Shown piece by piece: positions 13,508 to 15,792 of a stretch of DNA of 15,792 nt; the stretch's first letter is position 1, and every line of letters begins with the position of its first letter. Source of the DNA: Labilibaculum sp041595635 (GTDB taxonomy: Bacteria; Bacteroidota; Bacteroidia; Bacteroidales; Marinifilaceae); contig NZ_JBFHJW010000083.1 of the NCBI RefSeq assembly GCF_041595635.1, positions 1 to 15,792 on the forward strand. The letters are read 5' to 3'. The position numbers and the translations under genes were made by a program. The notes beneath the pieces were generated by a model. That model ran no database searches. It worked only from the letters and a program-made list of their open reading frames with translations, and had not been told where the DNA came from.

Positions 13508-15490
13508 ATGGAGAATCAGATTTTGCAATTTAGTGAGCCACTTGATGGTGCTAAGTTGTATTACCAGCCTACCGATGAATTTGACAGAACTGTAAAAACT
13601 CGTTATGAGAAAATGCCAGCAGAAATTTTTTCAACCTCTAAAAATGCGGTGAAATGGGTTGCTCGAGAAATGGCGGATGTAATTCTAGCGAAGCAAAAGT
13701 TGAATGAAAAATGTGTTCTTGGATTGGCTACAGGAGCAACACCACTTGGTGTTTATGCAGAGTTGATTCGTTTGCATAAAGAAGAAGGATTATCATTCAA
13801 AAATGTGATTACTTTCAATTTAGATGAGTATTACCCAATGTTGAATCTGAGTGTTCAGAGCTACAATCATTATATGAATGATGTTTTGTTCAACCATATC
13901 GATATTCCTAAGGATCAAATTCATGTCCCTAATGGGGAAGTGAGCAAAGATTTGGTTACAGGATATTGTAAAAGCTATGAAGATCAGATTGATTCTTATG
14001 GCGGATTGGATTTCCAAATTTTGGGAATTGGTCGAACCGGGCACATCGGTTTCAATGAGCCAGGCTCTCAACTTGATTCCAAAACTCGTTTGATCATGCT
14101 TGATGCATTAACAAGACGTGATGCAGGTAAAGATTTTGGTGGTTTGGATAATGTGCCTAAGGCAGCCATAACAATGGGAGTTGGAACCATATTTAAAGCC
14201 AAACGTGTTGTGTTGATGGCTTGGGGAGAAGGCAAAGCTGCTATTGTGAAAAAGGCATTGGAGGAAGCTCAATGCGATGCAGTGCCTGCGAGTTATTTGC
14301 AACGTCACGCAGATGTGAAATTTGTTTTGGATATTCCAGCTGCCAGCGAGCTTTCAAGAGTGAAAAATCCATGGTTGGTAGGAAGTGTTGAATGGGATCG
14401 TTATTGGATGCGAAAGGCAAGTGTTTGGTTGTGTAAAAAATTGCACAAACCAATCTTGAAATTAACCAATCGTGATTATAACGATAATGGACTGAGTGAG
14501 TTGTTGGCTGTTTATGGTTCTGCTTATGAGGTTAATATAAAAGTATTTAACGATTTACAACATACCATTACCGGTTGGCCAGGTGGTAAGCCTAATGCTG
14601 ACGATTCTAATCGTCCGGAAAGAGCTGAACCAGCAAGTAAAAAAGTGTTGGTCTTTAGTCCGCATCCCGATGATGATGTGATTTCAATGGGAGGAACATT
14701 AAAACGTTTGGTCGATCAAAATCATGAGGTTCATGTTGCTTATCAAACGTCAGGAAATATTGCTGTTTCAGATGACGAGGCAGTTCGATACTTGTCTTTT
14801 GTAAAAGGTTTTGGAAAAGTTCATGATACCAATGAGGGAAATCTTCAGTGCGTAATCGAAGACATACGTAAGTTTCTTTTGGAAGATAAAAAACCAGGAG
14901 AAATTGATACTGTAGAAGTTCGCAATATGAAAGCTTTAATCCGAAGAGGAGAGGCTAAGGCGGCTTGTCGATTTGTAGGAATACGTTCGAAGAACCTTCA
15001 TTTTTTAGATCTACCTTTCTATGAAACAGGAAGAGTGAAAAAAAATCCTTTGGGAGAAGAGGATGTTCGTATTTTGGTGAATCTACTACGAAAATTAAAA
15101 CCTCAACAAATATTTGCGGCTGGAGATTGGTCCGATCCTCATGGAACTCACCGTGTATGCTGGGAAGGAATTTATCAAGCATTACAAATCGTGAAAAACG
15201 AAGAGTGGATGAAAGATTGCTACTTATGGTTGTACCGTGGTGCTTGGCAAGAATGGGATGTGGATGAAATTCAGATGGCGGTGCCTGTTAGTCCTGAAGA
15301 ATTGCAACACAAACGAAATGCTATATTGCGTCACCAAACGCAAATGGAGAGTGCTCCATTTTTGGGGAATGATTCCCGTTTGTTTTGGCAACGTTCTGAA
15401 GAAAGAAACCGTGCTACTGCTGATTTGTTTAACAAATTAGGTTTGGCAGAATACGAGGCAATCGAAGCTTTTGTTAGGTTTATTGTTTAG
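13508..15490 (+). CDS. nagB: Glucosamine-6-phosphate deaminase domain fused to a PIG-L deacetylase domain
   Basis: This is a 660-residue fusion, where plain NagB has about 266. Residues about 40-315 are the deaminase: LGLATGATPLGVY (71-83), FNLDEYY (103-109) with D106 aligning to E. coli Asp72, and GIGRTGHIGFNEPGS (173-187). In E. coli the triad is Asp141-His143-Glu148; here H179 and E184 are kept but T177 replaces the Asp. After a linker (about 316-377) comes a PIG-L/LmbE domain: SPHPDDDVISMGG (384-396) supplies H386 and D389, and SDPHGTHR (542-549) supplies H545 and H548, the full zinc and catalytic set seen in MshB-type deacetylases. It may remove the acetyl group and then the amine from GlcNAc-6-phosphate, giving fructose-6-phosphate; this combined role is inferred. 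It diverges from kinase-murQ, which should produce its substrate. Confidence 0.93.
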   Translation: MENQILQFSEPLDGAKLYYQPTDEFDRTVKTRYEKMPAEIFSTSKNAVKWVAREMADVILAKQKLNEKCVLGLATGATPLGVYAELIRLHKEEGLSFKNVITFNLDEYYPMLNLSVQSYNHYMNDVLFNHIDIPKDQIHVPNGEVSKDLVTGYCKSYEDQIDSYGGLDFQILGIGRTGHIGFNEPGSQLDSKTRLIMLDALTRRDAGKDFGGLDNVPKAAITMGVGTIFKAKRVVLMAWGEGKAAIVKKALEEAQCDAVPASYLQRHADVKFVLDIPAASELSRVKNPWLVGSVEWDRYWMRKASVWLCKKLHKPILKLTNRDYNDNGLSELLAVYGSAYEVNIKVFNDLQHTITGWPGGKPNADDSNRPERAEPASKKVLVFSPHPDDDVISMGGTLKRLVDQNHEVHVAYQTSGNIAVSDDEAVRYLSFVKGFGKVHDTNEGNLQCVIEDIRKFLLEDKKPGEIDTVEVRNMKALIRRGEAKAACRFVGIRSKNLHFLDLPFYETGRVKKNPLGEEDVRILVNLLRKLKPQQIFAAGDWSDPHGTHRVCWEGIYQALQIVKNEEWMKDCYLWLYRGAWQEWDVDEIQMAVPVSPEELQHKRNAILRHQTQMESAPFLGNDSRLFWQRSEERNRATADLFNKLGLAEYEAIEAFVRFIV

Positions 15491-15498
15491 ATTTATCT

Positions 15499-15538
15499 GA
15501 GAATTTCCAAATTCTGTTAATCGAATTTGGAAATTCTC
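15499..15538. repeat. Perfect 16-bp inverted repeat after the NagB fusion gene
   Basis: Arms 15499-15514 and 15523-15538 are perfectly complementary with an 8-nt loop, starting 9 nt after the stop codon. No T run follows, so it is either an atypical terminator or an mRNA 3'-end protecting stem. Confidence 0.75.
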
Positions 15539-15576
15539 TATAATAGCTTCATTTTAACTACAAAACGATAATTTTC

Positions 15577-15792
15577 ATGTTCACTACTCATCAAATTTTT
15601 CGGTTTTCAAAGTTAATTTACCTGATTTGCTTGATATTTCTGACAAGCTTTCAGGTTAGAGGTGTCGAAAAATTAGATCCACAGAAACGGAAAGTGGAAA
15701 ATGCAGCGCAAGTTTTTGTGGAACAAATATCCAAAGATTTTCCCTTTGAATTTCAATGCAATAGTGTGCAAATAGATTCTAAACAGAAGGAA
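15577..15792 (+). CDS. Secreted protein, N-terminal fragment, unidentified
   Basis: An ATG at 15577 opens a frame of 72 codons that runs off the right edge. Residues 1-30 look like a signal peptide: basic start with RFSK (9-12), a hydrophobic core LIYLICLIFLTSF (13-25) and a possible cleavage site near QVRG. The mature part begins with a helix-like charged stretch (AAQVFVEQISKDFPFEF, 43-59). Its position after amino-sugar genes makes an envelope glycosidase such as an alpha-N-acetylglucosaminidase conceivable, since those start with a similar small domain, but the fragment is too short to say. It has one cysteine (C61). Confidence 0.65.
   Translation, partial: MFTTHQIFRFSKLIYLICLIFLTSFQVRGVEKLDPQKRKVENAAQVFVEQISKDFPFEFQCNSVQIDSKQKE

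Overview
The window is AT-rich bacterial DNA that I assign to the phylum Bacteroidota. Three signs support this. Several genes carry upstream boxes matching the Bacteroidota sigma factor consensus (TTTG, a gap of about 19-20 nt, then TAnnTTTG). Shine-Dalgarno sites are mostly absent. Several gene families are typical of Bacteroidia: a DUF3109 Cys-cluster protein and a glucosamine-6-phosphate deaminase fused to a PIG-L deacetylase. A marine Marinilabiliales-like member is a guess only. I see no insertion sequence, integrase, CRISPR array or rRNA; this looks like ordinary chromosome with a few informative loci.

Left part (1-3150): on the minus strand is the N-terminal third of a TonB-dependent outer-membrane receptor that runs off the left edge. 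Its plug domain has a CxxxM motif like that of the copper receptor OprC. Directly upstream is a small exported Cys-rich protein, and the two look like a copper-uptake locus. Next, also on the minus strand, are selD (selenophosphate synthetase) and a DsrE-only YedF-like partner, closed by a good terminator.

Middle (3151-6490): a lipoprotein histidine phosphatase with a TTG start converges on a minus-strand operon of an M16 zinc peptidase and an O-methyltransferase. Three identical tRNA-Phe(GAA) genes follow, the first two sharing one promoter and terminator and the third having its own.

Right-middle (6491-10522): gpmI (cofactor-independent phosphoglycerate mutase), a DUF3109 Cys-cluster protein and an M20 dipeptidase follow on the plus strand, each with its own hairpin terminator. 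The gpmI terminator contains the likely -7 box of the next gene.

Right part (10523-15792): an amino-sugar / cell-wall-recycling island. A FadR-type GntR regulator converges on a sugar kinase-murQ operon over a shared terminator. That operon diverges from a 660-residue NagB::PIG-L fusion. A repeated 13-bp element sits before both divergent genes, next to a well-formed promoter for the fusion gene, and is a candidate operator for the GntR regulator. The inferred pathway is MurNAc (or GlcNAc) phosphorylation by the kinase, MurQ removal of lactate to give GlcNAc-6-P, possible deacetylation by the PIG-L domain, and deamination to fructose-6-P by the NagB domain. No nagA is visible here. The window ends inside a secreted protein that I could not identify.
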